From: Flaccisagitta enflata
Lineage: Eukaryota > Chaetognatha > Sagittoidea > Aphragmophora
Length of the DNA: 64,000 bases
Assembly: GCA_965153355.1 (NCBI GenBank)
Contig: OZ231126.1
Span: 44,392,001-44,456,000, forward strand
Reading direction: 5' to 3'
Shown piece after piece: positions 24,736-36,246 of this stretch. Positions within the stretch are counted from its first letter, which is position 1. Every line of letters begins with the position of its first letter. A program made the translations under genes and the position numbers. The notes below the pieces were generated by a model. The model was not told the origin of the DNA, ran no database searches, and was given only the letters and a program-made list of their open reading frames with translations.

Positions 24736-25218
24736 ATGTACAGAGGCGGCCGTTGAGACTTGAGTCTCATTTCCATATAAAGATGAACGAATGTTTGAGA
24801 ATGTTCGTGAACGAACATAACTGTTCGCGAATGTACAAGAATGTTCGTGAACATTTAATGGAAAAAAGTCGAATTACGTAATTCGACTTTTTGAAACGTA
24901 GGGGAGAAATAAAGTTTTCCATTTTCGGTTTGGGGCAATTTTAGGAAGTTGTGCCATTTTGGGGCTGGGAGTATACATTTTTTGATATTCAAAACTAAGA
25001 AAGAGCTAATTTTTCATTTTCAAATGGCGCCAACCAGAAGTCTCTACGATTAATATTTTAGGAGTTATGAATTTTTGAATCTTTTTTTATTTTTTCGTAT
25101 TTTCGCAAAAATCGATATTTTTCATTGATCTCATTTTTTGGGGTCTATGTAACATGAGAAAAGTGTTAAGATGTTACACAAAGTGACTCCAAGTTTTTTG
25201 ACGCTAGCTTGCGCATTT

Positions 25219-25222
<4 letters not shown>
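24736..25222. other. Left flank of the 25-kb GA/CA complex; repeat family member
   Basis: AGGCGGCCGTTGAGA, then later GATCTCATTTTTTGGGG. With ATTAGCCGCCTTTATTGGTA at 25643 it parallels 59040-59105 and AGAGCCGCCTTTACTGGTAG at 59675. A dispersed repeat with a microsatellite core is likely. Confidence 0.45.
24784..24860. repeat. GAATGTTCGTGAAC cluster (left)
   Basis: Repeats of GAATGTTCGTGAAC and variants: alternating GAA and TTC every 5 bases. This is the layout of animal heat-shock elements, though it may simply be a short tandem repeat. Confidence 0.6.
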
Positions 25223-25273
<51 letters not shown>

Positions 25274-25321
25274 AAGAGATAGAGAGAGTGGGAAGAGATA
25301 GAGAGAGTGGGAAGAGAGAGA

Positions 25322-25407
<86 letters not shown>

Positions 25408-25409
25408 CA

Positions 25410-25489
<80 letters not shown>
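25223..25489. repeat. (GA)n-(CA)n microsatellite complex
   Basis: GA run, about three copies of GTGGGAAGAGATAGAGAGA, GA run, CAGA, then CA run of about 80 bp. Confidence 0.97.
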
Positions 25490-25654
25490 CAAAGACAGAG
25501 GAAGACTGAGAGAAAAAAAAGACAACTGTAGATTGAATAACAAAAACACACAGGCAATCAATCAAACAGCATGAGATGCACTCACAGAGGATCATGCACT
25601 GAAAAAAGAAACTCCCATTTACGCCTTTTTTCCGGATGGCGATTAGCCGCCTTT

Positions 25655-25800
25655 ATTGGTAAACATTCGTGAACATCCGTGAATACTCGTTAACATTTTT
25701 GAACATTCATGAAAGTTCGTAAATGTCCATGCATGTCTGGGAATGTCCTCGAACATTCGGTGATGTTCGTGAATGTTTGTGAAAGTTCATGAACAGCGCG
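25655..25800. repeat. AACATTCGTG cluster (right)
   Basis: About twelve degenerate units of GAACATTCGT / GAATGTTCGT, the reverse-complement companion of the cluster at 24784-24860. Confidence 0.65.
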
Positions 25801-26108
25801 GCAAGTGAAAATCACAGGTCATTTTCTTAATTAATACTTTTTGTTTTAAAATGCATCTAACCTTTAACGGTATGAGATATGCATAAAATAAAAACATAAG
25901 ATGTTACTATGATAGACAATTCACTCGCAAAAGTTCATAACAGTCTTGACAGAAGGTTGGTATCACGTTCCTTCGCGAATTCGCGGCTCGAAAATCGTGT
26001 GGATGACGCATCTTGTTGCCTATTCGGAATTGTATTTCTTCTTTTTTTTCCTTTGTTTCTTCCAATCATTCACTCTACCTTCTTTTCTTTCTTTCTCTGT
26101 CTCTGTCT

Positions 26109-26218
26109 TTTTAGACACCCTGTCGGTCGGTAGGAAATATTTATGAATTGCGAGCGGTTTTCGCATCACGGCTCCTGCCCAACTGTCCGCGACTGTCTCA
26201 CCATGTATCCGGCCTTGT
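26109..26218 (-). mobile_element. DHE, decayed
   Basis: TTTTTAG is followed by ACACCCTGTCGGTCGGTAGG with no 3' hairpin. The head (CTCCTGCCCAACTGTCCGCG) and CATGTATCCGGCCTTGTT are recognisable. Confidence 0.6.
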
Positions 26219-26620
26219 TTCTTTCTTTCTTTCTTACGTCCATCAACCGGTTTCTTCCTTTCTTTCGTTCTTTCGTTCGTTCGTTCGTTCGTTTGTGCGT
26301 TCATTCGTTTGTTTGTTTGTTTGTTCGTTCTTTCTTTTGTGCGTTTTCGTTCTTTTTTGTAAGTTAATTATTTTTGTTTTCTTTTCAGTGCAGTGTTTGC
26401 TTCTTTCCTTCAATTGTTCCTCCTTTGGTCTACTTGTTAGTTCGTATGTTGATTTGTTCATCTATTTGTTAGGTCGTTCATCGGTTCAATTATTAATCAA
26501 TTAATATGTTTGTCTTTTTAATATCTTTTTCTCTTGACACTTAATGTTTTTTTGATTAATGTTTGTTTGTTTAATGTATGTTTGTTTGTTTTTTCTTAAA
26601 TTTGTTCGTTTTATTTTGAT
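26217..26620. repeat. (TTTC)n/(GTTC)n/(GTTT)n tetranucleotide-rich region
   Basis: TTTCTTTC then GTTCGTTC then GTTTGTTT runs, degenerating to TTGTTYG-rich sequence. Confidence 0.85.
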
Positions 26621-26764
26621 GTAATGAACCTATTCCTACATCATGAGCTGATTGAATCAATGAAGTTGGCGATGCACATGACAAAGAAAAAACATTTTGA
26701 ACGACTGCGCTTGGATGGTAAAATGAGCGCTGGACTAGAAGATATCCAAGTATCTTCAATTATC

Positions 26765-27045
26765 ACCCGTGTCGCGTTAGCCTAATGGTTAGCGTGCGCG
26801 ACTTCAAAATCTCTTCTCTCTGCATAGGGAAAAGTGATTCTGTCAAGTCACGGGTTCGAAACTGGACATGTGCACGACTTTTTTTCTGTGTGCTCACCTT
26901 TTGCAACCAGAGTATCAAAATTATGTTCGCGGAATTCCTTGCATCATTGGCTTTCAGAAAAACCACACATTGTGATATTTGAATTTAATGTGTTACGTAC
27001 AGTAGATCCTCCATATAATGCCCTTTTTGCTCGGAACGTACTGTA
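26765..27045 (+). mobile_element. tRNA-derived SINE, copy 1
   Basis: 281-bp element. It has a Pol III A-box-like sequence (TTAGCCTAATGGTTAGCG, 26777-26794) and a B box (GGGTTCGAAACT, 26852-26863). A tRNA-unrelated body follows. The 3' end contains the pair TACAGTA/TACTGTA, which can form a hairpin. A near-identical copy lies at 17635-17915 in the opposite orientation. There is no clear A-tail, and the A-B spacing of about 60 bp is longer than in an ordinary tRNA without intron or long arm. Confidence 0.75.
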
Positions 27046-27171
27046 GCATGCATGCAACTCCCAAGACAGCCATCTGGCCCAACTACATGGGCAGAGACAC
27101 ATTGGGGCTGCAGTCAAATAGTGTCAGCACTGACATTAAGGGATTTTTCCACCAGGTGCGAAATAGGTACA
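27046..27171 (+). CDS. Weak exon candidate abutting a SINE
   Basis: Immediately after the SINE end (ACTGTAG) an open stretch encodes MHATPKTAIWPN then YMGRDTLGLQS and on to GFFHQ. It stops at CACCAG|GTGCGA, a poor donor. Codon choice looks coding-like. The frame can also run on to a stop near 27257. There is no supporting neighbour, so this may be chance. Confidence 0.2.
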
Positions 27172-27965
27172 ACCAATCGATCGGAAATATCATTGAAAAT
27201 GAAACGAAACCGCTGCTAACAAAATCAAAAGACTCAATCCAGTTATCATTTATATAGCAGCAAAAGAAATTACCATATGTGAATCATAATGAAGTTTTCC
27301 ATTCAGGGATTTGTTTTATCATTTAAAAACGTCATATATATCTCACAAATCAAAAGAGAAATTCTTGGCTTAGCGAATAACCATAACAGCAGTATGCAAA
27401 CTAGCCCTAACTTCCCAATGCAGGATATCACGAATAACGTTGGGATACCCAATTTGGCAATCGCAATTTGTCAACGCAGATGAAGCAAGTAGGAAAGGAA
27501 GGTCTAAGGAGTAAAAAAAAGAGAAAAAAAATCTTGGTATCGGTAATAACTTTTGTCGACTAAGCCGATTATAACCTTTAAGCTGGTGACTGGAAGGAAG
27601 CACACGCGGCCTTTTTCTCTCATTCACTCTCTGTCGAGAAAGAACGCAACGCGAAATCGCAGAACCGCCTTTTTCACGCCAGCGGCTCCGCTATCAACCC
27701 GGTTTTCACGTGGTATCAAACGGGCGATCATGTGACATCCAACCGGCGATCACATGAACGCGGACCGACAGACCGACACACTCACGTGACCCTCAAATGT
27801 GAGCGAGCAAATCCCGGGAATTTACTTTGGCGCGTTCAAGCAGGGCCCAGAGTGAGAAAGAAGAAGAAGAGAGAGAAAGAGAGTGAGGAACTAGGAACCT
27901 TTCGTCTCCCCTCCATCTCACTCTGTGCCTCTCCTTTTCGGTAAGAGAGAAGCAAGGAAGTCCCC

Positions 27966-28061
27966 AGAGAGAGAGAGAGAGAGAGAGAGAGACGGTGTGG
28001 CGTCTTCGCGCGTGACCGGTTTTCATGGCGGTGCGCCTGGCTTTCTCTCCTTCTCACAGGC

Positions 28062-28139
<78 letters not shown>
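27966..28139. repeat. Two (GA)n microsatellites
   Basis: GA at 27966-27992 and 28069-28139, separated by 76 bp of unique sequence. Confidence 0.95.
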
Positions 28140-28141
<2 letters not shown>

Positions 28142-29349
28142 TGATAAGTTTAACGGCTTCCCTGGCAACGATATCGGCGGCGTCACACGGCGGGGGTCCC
28201 AGACGATGAACTGAAAAATGGACGGACCACAAACAAACAGGAAAATGGACCCATCAATGGACGAGTCGAGAGTGGGATAAAATAATGAGCACATTCACAT
28301 GACATAATTTACGTCACATGAAAAAAAAAAATCAACAACCGGATCAACAGACTAACAGAAAGACAAATTTAGATTAATGAACTAAAGAAAGAACGGGCTG
28401 ACAGAATGATTTGAAAACACTTGAATAATATCGACTTCACGACAAAAACGCCGGGTAGATGTATGAAGAGTTGTCGTGGAGAGCCAGGAGAAATAGGAAA
28501 CTTCAAAACAATAACAATATAGAAATATACTATCTACGGTCTACTATTACCGACTGCCAATCTTACTGTCCCCAAACCATTTCCTTGATTTATTCCTTGA
28601 AGAAAATTGTGTAGATCTCGAGACTCATCATCATGCTTTCAAGTTTCAATGAAATTGACTATTTGACTCAGACATACAGATTGTGGAGAAGCGAGAAGCG
28701 CCGCTTCTCGGAAGCAAGGTGACAGAGTCGGAAGATCTCGCATTTGTAACATGGCATTAGAAAAAAAAATGAAAAAAAAATGATAAAATTTTATTTCAGA
28801 AGAGCTTTTGAACAGTTATCGCAAATAAATTTCTAAATTGGAAACCTTAAAATTACTTTGTTTTTCCATAAATCTACAATTCTTAAGATTGATTCAATAG
28901 GGGTTGACTTGATTTTTTGATAAATCCGCTATTTTAGACTGTTTGCTGCTTGTCGGAATCTTCCAAGAAAAAATTTTGCTTCCCGGAAGCGTAGAAGAAT
29001 ATATATATCTGAAATTTTGACTATTTTTGTTCATACAACTTTTTGAAATGCAAGAAAGTAAGAAATTTCTCAAAGTAACGAGAATCGACGAGTAACAAAA
29101 TATTTAAGAAATCAAACTAATTTTTAAAAAAATAATTAAAAAAAAAAAAAAACGGAAAAGAATATAATCAAATCTGGGTAAGAAAATGACAAAACAAATA
29201 ACCAAATGATTCGACCCATTGACGAAAAAAAAATCTCTTGAAGAATAAAGAATAATAGACCTCTTGAAATCGGTTTGTGTAATATTTCATCGCATAAGCC
29301 AACGTACAGACCAGCGGACCGTGAGAATGAGAAAAAAAACTGAACTCAC
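28140..29349. other. Unassigned, A/T-rich
   Basis: Contains the hairpin GAGAAGCGCCGCTTCTC (about 28690). No exon evidence upstream of the orphan exon. Confidence 0.4.
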
Positions 29350-29452
29350 TTTGGTTGGCGGAGTCTGGTTTCAGGCTGTAGGAAATGTAACAGACTTTGC
29401 CGGGTCCTCGAGAGCCGGGAGATGCCGTCTTTGAACACTCGATGAATTTGAT
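29350..29452 (-). CDS. Orphan internal exon candidate, 103 bp
   Basis: On the minus strand a T-rich tract ending ATAAACAG precedes the segment, and AAA|GTGAGT follows it. The frame starting at phase 0 (first codon ATC) reads IKFIECSKTASPGSRGPG and then KVCYISYSLKPDSANQ. Its third positions are mostly C/G, which is typical of real exons. A second frame is also open: it would accept the single base left by the zinc-finger exon at 41943, 12.5 kb upstream on the same strand, but it looks less natural. No family recognised. Flanks within 1 kb show no partner exon. Confidence 0.45.
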
Positions 29453-29716
29453 CTGTTTATACAAAATATAAAAAAAGAATAAAAGATTAAAGAAAAAGAT
29501 GGCAATGGTTTGTGGGGAAGATGGATGCGCATGGTGAAAGGCCAATAGGAGGAAAATGTGTAATTACAAGCCTTAGTTATTCAAATTCTTTCCTAGTCAC
29601 ATAGTAGTACGGTGGTACATGTGTAGTGTATATGCATCCAATTGACCTAATTCATTACTTATCTTTTTCAATAAATCTGATCGAGCTCAAACTGGAGCGT
29701 CTAAAGATATACCTCC

Positions 29717-30190
29717 TTTTTGGGCGGCGGCCCCGAAGGGGTCGATGACCTATGCTTTCACACATATGGGGAATTTACTCCTTCTCCTTCTCCTTCAGCG
29801 TACCCCCCTCCCCCAAGCCTCGAGGCCCATATCTCAGCCTCGAGGCCCATATCCCAGCCTTGAGGCCCAAATCCTAGTCTTGAGGCCCAAATCCCAACCT
29901 CAAGGCCCAAATCCCTGGAGGCTTGAATTTGGGCCCCGAGGTTGGGATTTGGGCCTCAAGACTAGGATTTGGGCCTCAAGGCTTGGATATGGGCCTCGAG
30001 GCTGAAATATGGGCCTTGAGGGGGGATACGCTGGAGGAGGAGAAGGAGGAGGAGAAAATTCCCCATATCTGTGAAAGCATAGGTCATTGACCCCTTCGGG
30101 GCCGCTGCCCTGCTCCCCCCTCAACTTCAACCCCCAACCTACTTAAGCAGGGCAAGGGTACCGCTGACCATCTAACGCTTTAGCGACTAT
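29717..30190 (-). mobile_element. PBE, palindromic form
   Basis: TTTTTGGGCGGCGGCCCCGA at the left. GACCTATGCTTTCACACATA. Array of CCCAAATCCCAACCTCAAGG, mirrored array, mirrored arm, then GGGTACCGCTGACC and TAACGCTTTAGCGACTAT at the right. Confidence 0.85.
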
Positions 30191-30523
30191 TAACCGCTTG
30201 CGCAGTGGTTCTTGGGGGCAAAATAAGCTGTATGTACAGTACTATGTGTGCAATAAGGGTCTCAGATGGAAGGTCGTTTTCTGCTTCACCATTCTAATGA
30301 AGTAGCTGCAATTGTAGTTTTTTTGAAACCTGATGGGCTAGAGCTTTGTATGAATATAGTTTTATACCTCTAGCAGTAACTGTTGACCAAAATGAAAAAG
30401 AGTCCAATACCTCTAGAGATTTGAACCTACAGATCCTTCAATCTATCACAACTTCAATTTGTCTTATGCGCTGATCGCATAGAATTGGCAAACTGTGTCT
30501 GAAATTTATCAAAAAGAAAAAAA

Positions 30524-30662
30524 AACAAGGCCGGATACACGGCAATCCAGTCGCGGAAGTTTGGGCAGGAGCAGTAATGCGAAAACCGCTCGGAATTCAA
30601 AAATGTGACGGACCTACCGACCGACACGGCAAGGTGTAGAGTCGCGTGTCCGCGACTAAAAA
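30524..30662 (+). mobile_element. DHE, 'AGGAGCAGT' subfamily
   Basis: Nearly the same as 18231-18395 (AAAACCGCTCGGAATTC), but with a much shorter GACC body. 3' hairpin AGTCGCGtgtcCGCGACT plus AAAAA. Confidence 0.85.
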
Positions 30663-30800
30663 GACCAACCTTAAAATGAACGGCGATGGGTTCTTCAGTT
30701 TCTTTGAGAGGCAAAATGACGATGACGTTTTCTTCAACAGTTGATCGAGAAAAATCCCCGTCAAATTCAGCCGAGGAACATAAAGGCACGCCTGTTACCA

Positions 30801-30851
30801 GAGAGAGAGAGCGAGAGAGAGCGAGAGAGCGAGAGAGAGAGCGAGAGAGAG

Positions 30852-30916
<65 letters not shown>
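30801..30916. repeat. (GA)n microsatellite with GC interruptions
   Basis: GAGAGAGC units then pure GA. Confidence 0.96.
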
Positions 30917-30918
<2 letters not shown>

Positions 30919-31204
30919 TGAGCATAAATCACTAGGACATAACTACGCGTACATTAACCAAATGAAATCGACTGTCGAAAATCAGTAATGCTTCATTTAT
31001 CTACACCGCTACAAAAACAACATCCGTTGATGAAGGAAAAAAAAATTAGCACATTTGACAAAGTTTAATTCTTCTTCTGGGAAACTAGTTTGACTACGAT
31101 CAAATTTACATCTCCAGCATATTTTCTGGTTAATTTTGGTGATTCAAGACATTGGCAAAATGAAGTATGTTCACATATCTGCAACAATTTGTCTCTCTTC
31201 CCCC

Positions 31205-31576
<372 letters not shown>

Positions 31577-31675
31577 TATTTTTTTCCACGTTCTTTCCAC
31601 TTTGACTTCCGGCCAATTTGCTTTTCTCGTTTCCGCATCAAACTTGGATTTCGATCAACTTTCCACTCAACATCT

Positions 31676-31880
31676 TTCATTCTTTTTTTCCTCCTTCATT
31701 CTTTTTTTCCTCCTTCATTCTTTTTTTCCTCCTTCATTCTTTTTTTCCTCCTTTATTCTTTTTTTTTCTTTCTTCATTCTTTTCTACCCTTCCTTCATTC
31801 TTCTTTTCCTCCTTCATTCTTTTTTATTCCTCCTTCATTCTTTTTTTTTCCTCCTTTATTCTTTTTTCATCTCCTCCTTC
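31676..31880. repeat. 18-20-bp minisatellite, ~10 copies
   Basis: Unit TTTTTTTCCTCCTTCATTC, drifting to CTTTATTC and CATCTCC forms. It lies at the end of a long CT tract. Confidence 0.9.
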
Positions 31881-32045
31881 ATTCCTTTTTTTTCCTTCCA
31901 CTTTCTCTCCTTTTCCTCCCCTTTCTTTCCTTTATTCCATCTCAGTCTCTTTCCAATTCAAATTTCTTACGAATTCCTAATGCTGCACCTTTCAAATTTT
32001 TTTCCTATTCATGGAAAAATCATAAAAAATATTCGATTAATTTGG

Positions 32046-32139
32046 GTGTGTGCGTGTGTGTTTGTGTGCTTGTGTGTGCAGTGTGTGCAGTGTCCCTGTT
32101 TGTGTGTGACACGTGCCCGTGCAGTGTGTGGTTGCGCGC

Positions 32140-32199
<60 letters not shown>

Positions 32200-32275
32200 C
32201 CATGTGGGTGCGTGTGTGTGACCATGTGCGTGTGTGTGTGTGACCATGTGCGTGTGTGTGTGACCATGTGCGTTT
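32046..32275. repeat. (GT)n with GACCATGTGCGTGTGTGTGT units
   Basis: GT run with GC variants, then four ~20-bp units carrying GACCATGTG. Confidence 0.95.
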
Positions 32276-32652
32276 GTGGGAATTTTTAGTTCGTCAATAT
32301 GTTCATTATCAGAAATTATCATACTGATGGGCCATCAGTAACAATCTTTCACCACTTGGCAAGACACCGTCTATCTACTTCAACGACACCACAAACGCTC
32401 TTCCGCTTATCTTCGTATTCGCCTCTTTTGCAATCACGGCTGGTGCTCATTTCAATCCCCCAGCTCTAGCTCTAGCGGTCTCCTTCCTCCCTCTCGACGC
32501 CTTATCACCTTTCTGTTTCCTCCTCCATTCAAAATGCGTAGTTATGGCTTTTCCTTTTAGTTTTATGTTCCTTGGTTTCTTTTCTGCGTTTCCTTCTTTT
32601 CCATTCTCCTTCCACTCCTATTTCCCTCCTTATTTGCCTTCTTACCCTTCCC

Positions 32653-32702
32653 TTCCCTTCCTTCCTTCCTTCCTTCCTTCCTTCCTTCCTTCCTTCCTTC
32701 TA
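32653..32702. repeat. (TTCC)n microsatellite
   Basis: About twelve CCTT units. Confidence 0.95.
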
Positions 32703-32764
32703 CTTATCGTTGAATCCTTCTTTTCTCCCCTGCCACCCCTGTCACCTGTCCTCCCCTTCTCTCC

Positions 32765-33373
32765 TTTTTGGGCAGCGGCCCCGAAGGGGCCGATGACCTA
32801 TGCTTTCACACAGGGGAAATTTTTCCTCCTCCTTCTCCAGCGTACCCCCAGCCTCAAGCCTCAGAGGCCAAATTCTAGCCTAGATGTCCAATTTCCAGTC
32901 ACCCGCCCCTAAATCCTAGCCTCAAAGCCCGAATTCCTACCCCAAATCTCAAATTCTAGGCTCAAGCTTAAATCCCAGCCTTGAGCTCAATCCCAGCCTC
33001 GAGGCTCAAATCCCAGCCTCGAGCTCAAATCCAGCCTTGAGCTCAAATCCCTGCCTTGAAGCTCAAATCCCAGCCTCGGGCTCAAATCCCAGCCTCGAAG
33101 CTCAAATCCCAGCCTCGGCTTAAATCCCACCTTAGCTCAAAGCCCAGCCTTGAAGCTCAATCCCAGCCTTGAAGGCTCAAATCCCAGCCTCCAGGCTCAA
33201 ATCCAACCTCCAGACTCAAATCTCAGCCTCCAGGCCCTAATCCCAGCTTTGAGGCTCAAACAAAATCAGCATAGGTCATCGGCCCCTTCGGGGCCGCTGC
33301 CCCTATAACCAACTCACACCCACATACACTCATGGGGCACGAGTACCCTGACCATCTAACTTTTTGACTATTT
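32765..33373 (-). mobile_element. PBE with one-direction array
   Basis: TTTTTGGGCAGCGGCCCCGA start. Array of CTCAAATCCCAGCCTCGAGG-like units of variable length for over 350 bp, all in one direction. Closing arm ATAGGTCATCGGCCCCTTCG, then GAGTACCCTGACCATCTAAC. Confidence 0.82.
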
Positions 33374-33487
33374 TCTTTTTTCTTGTCTCCTTTACTTCTC
33401 TTCTTCTTCTCTTCTTTATTCCTTCTTTTCTTTATTCCTTCTTTTCTTTTTTTCTTCTTTTCTTTTTCCTTTTTTCCCCTTCTTTAC

Positions 33488-33990
33488 TTTTTGGGCAGCG
33501 GCCCAGAGAAAAGTCCTAGAACACAGGGGACTTTTGTTGATCATTCCGTCCGTCCGTTGTTCCCCCAGGCCCTCTCAGGCCTGAAATCTGCCCTCTCAGG
33601 CCTGAAATTTACCCTCTCAGGCCTGAAATCTGCCCTCTCAGGCCTTGAATCTGCTCTCTCAGGCCTGAAATCTGTCCTCTCAGGCCTGAAATCTGATCTC
33701 TCTGGCCTGAAATCTGACCTCTCATGCCTGGCATCTGCCCTCACAGATTCAAGGCCTGAGAGGGCAGATTTCAGGCCTGAGGCAAATTACAGGCCTGAGA
33801 GGGCAGATTTCAGTCTGAAGAGGGCGGATGGGGGACGGACGGACGGACGGGGACGGGACGGACGGAATGACGAATGAAAGTCCCCTGTGTTCTACAGGAC
33901 CCTTCGGGGCCTGCCTCTCTCACTCCATTTCACAATCATGCAAAGCAGGGCAACGGGTATCGCTGACCACATATTGCCCTTGGGCGACCT
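33488..33990 (-). mobile_element. PBE, 'GGCCTGAAATCTGCCCTCTC' array
   Basis: TTTTTGGGCAGCGGCC start. 21-bp units AGGCCTGAAATCTGCCCTCTC, about nine in one direction, then about three inverted (GGCCTGAGAGGGCAGATTTC), a GACGG run, and AAGCAGGGCAACGGGTATCG. Open frames here are repeat translations. Confidence 0.8.
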
Positions 33991-34041
33991 GTTACCGTCT
34001 TTTCTTTTTTCCTTCTTTTCTTTCTCTCTTTCTGTCATTCC

Positions 34042-34615
34042 TTTTTGGGCAGCGGCCCCAAAGGGCCGATGTCCTGTAGGACACAGGGGGGAATTGAGAC
34101 GTCCGTCCTTCCGTCCTTCCGTCCTTCCGTCCGTCCTTCCGTCCCCCCCCCTTGGCCATCGGGGGCCTAAATTTTGCTCTCTCAGGCCTGATTTTGACCC
34201 TTTGAGCCATCAGAACAGGCTGAATAGCCCTTTCAGACCTCAATTTAGCCCTTGAGACCTTAAATCAGCTCTCCAGACCTCATATCTGCCCTCCAGACCT
34301 CAAATTAGCCCTCCATACCACCCTCCAGGCCTCAAATCAGCTGTTTGGGCCTCAAATTTGTCCTCTGAGCCTCAAGCCTGCCTCTCAAACCTCAAATCTA
34401 CTCTTCAGAACCCTCTTGGCTTCAAAACCGCCTTCAATGACCTCTATCCATCTTCTCAAACCTAATATACCTCAGGACGTCTCGAAATTCCCCCCTGTGT
34501 CCTACAGGACATCGGCCCTTTGGGGCCGCTGCCCTGCTCTCTCTCCACTACTTCACTTGATCACTCCAAGCAGGGCATTGGGTACCGCTGACCATGTGCG
34601 ATCCTTGGATGACTA
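34042..34615 (-). mobile_element. PBE, 'TCATCCAAG' subfamily
   Basis: TTTTTGGGCAGCGGCCCCAA start, TCCTGTAGGACACAGGGGGG and a (CCTTCCGT)n run. Diverged CCTCAAATCAGCTCTCCAGA-like array. Ends ATCGGCCCTTTGGGGCCGCT, GGGTACCGCTGACC, ATCCTTGGATGACTAGT. It lies directly next to the previous PBE in the same orientation. Confidence 0.8.
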
Positions 34616-34715
34616 GTTTTCTTTTCTTTCCTGCTTCCTCCTTGATTGGTTCCCAGTCGATGTCCACCCAATCGGAAAATTATTCATCAAAGCCGCGACT
34701 CTGCGGAATCGCAGT

Positions 34716-34790
34716 TGACGACGACGTTGACGACGACGCCAACAACATCGATGACGACGACAACGACGACGAAAGCGACGCCGGAAGCGG
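34716..34790. repeat. (GAC)n-rich triplet stretch
   Basis: GACGACGACG-rich. It gives an Asp-rich open frame that I do not regard as a gene. Confidence 0.7.
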
Positions 34791-34896
34791 CAACACCCAT
34801 GACGCGGTTTTTTCCCACGTGGCAAATTCCGAGTTCTTAATTTCACCTCCTTTCAATCTCCGTTTTAAAAAACCGTTTGGTAATTCACTCTCACTA

Positions 34897-36039
34897 CCCT
34901 CTCACAGCAAGATCAGGAGAAAAGTAACATTGCTGTAGGTTTTTTCATTGTTTTGTACAGAATCTGAGCTCTATTTACTGGAACAAATAAAGATAAAATC
35001 TTGTCAAGAGCGCTTTTTGAGATTTTCATAAAAATTGATGGTTTGCACCCTTTTTTTCAATGTAGATTCTACTGGGTATTTTGAAAATCTTTTTTGACAT
35101 CATACAGTAGATCTCGTCTAGACTTGAGATAACGGGGGCAAGTATTGTAAGAAAACAAATGAAGCCAGGGGACTGATATTTTAAACATAAACTAATAACG
35201 GGATGCTTTATTGCCTATGATAGCTGGTTGCCATGGAAACACATTTCCATGAATTCTCGCTTAAGTATCAATATTTTGAGAGATTTTTTTTTGGAACATT
35301 GCTTAAAACAAAATTTACTACAACTTTCCCACAGTATGTTCTGTAAGAATGTCGCTCGTTTAGCGGTTGCTAAGGGTTGTCACACATAGATACGCTCCCT
35401 AGCAACGGCCAAACGAGCGACATTCTTACAGAACATACTGTGTGAAAGTTGTAGCAAATTTTATTCTAAGCAATGTTCTCTAAAAAAATCTTTTAAAATG
35501 TTGATACTTTAGCGAGAATACATGGAAATGTGTTTCCATGGCAACCAGCTATCATGGGGAATTAATCATCCTTTGATTAGTCTATAATCCAAATATTGCT
35601 CCCTGTTCATTCTTTCCAATGCTTGCCGTTATCTCAAGTCTAGACAGATCTGTTTAATTCTGGTGAAATTTTTCATTTGATAGGTATACATATAATTCCA
35701 AATGCAATTTCCCATTTTTAAGCCACCGTTACAATTTTGCAACGGTGGCTTAAAAACTGAAAATCTTATTTCTATGTAAGAGTATATGTTGCGACCTATC
35801 AAATGAATGAAAATTTCACCAGGAATACGAATTTGCTGACAAAAAGTATTTCTGAAATACCCAGTTGAATCTACAGGAAAAAGAAGGCTTAAAACCACCA
35901 ATTTTTATGAAAATCTCCAAAAGCGCTCTTGACAAGATTTTATCTTCATTAGTTCCAGTAAATAGAGCTCAGATTCTATACAAAACAATGAAAAAACCTA
36001 CAGTAATGTTACTTTTCACCTGATCTTGCTGTGAGAGGG
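34897..36039. mobile_element. Fold-back element FB-d, 1.14 kb
   Basis: Outer ends CCCTCTCACAGCAAGATCAG and its complement. Arms of about 450 bp pair along most of their length (TGAGCTCTATTTACTGGAAC, ATCTTGTCAAGAGCGCTTTT). The centre TTCTGTAAGAATGTCGCTCG is mirrored across a short loop near 35380. The right arm holds an extra palindrome (about 35655-35830) that the left arm lacks. Confidence 0.85.
35655..35830. mobile_element. Nested small palindrome in FB-d right arm
   Basis: TTCTGGTGAAATTTTTCATT, TTTGATAGGT... and ...GACCTATCAAATGAATGAAA, TTTCACCAGGAA, with the stem-loop AAGCCACCGTTACAATTTTG at the centre. The same core is in FB-f (56850-57040). Confidence 0.75.
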
Positions 36040-36107
36040 CAGTGCTCTCTATTTGCAACGTTTGGGGAGGAATTGAATCTAGTAAAGCGATACCCATCGA
36101 ACAACGA

Positions 36108-36170
36108 CGACAACAACAATAGAATTGACAACACAGCAACAGCAACCACAGCAACAACAACCACAACAAT

Positions 36171-36246
<76 letters not shown>
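36108..36246. repeat. (CAA)n microsatellite
   Basis: Imperfect CAA/CAG, then a pure CAA run of about 78 bp, immediately beside fold-back FB-d. Confidence 0.96.

Larger units (their letters stand above)
29453..31207. other. Intervals around PBE and DHE
   Basis: 29453-29716, 30191-30523 and 30917-31207 show nothing recognisable. Confidence 0.4.

Noticed and set aside
26765-26870. Functional tRNA gene
   Set aside because: A and B boxes exist, but there is no consistent acceptor stem or anticodon arm, and the sequence is a repeated 281-bp unit: a SINE.
33541-33877. Regular ~20-bp arrays in PBEs as a CRISPR array
   Set aside because: Units are contiguous with no spacers, the host is eukaryotic and no cas genes are present.
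34594-34938. 114-codon frame with an Asp-rich stretch
   Set aside because: Starts inside a PBE, uses GAC triplets and ends within fold-back FB-d. No independent support.
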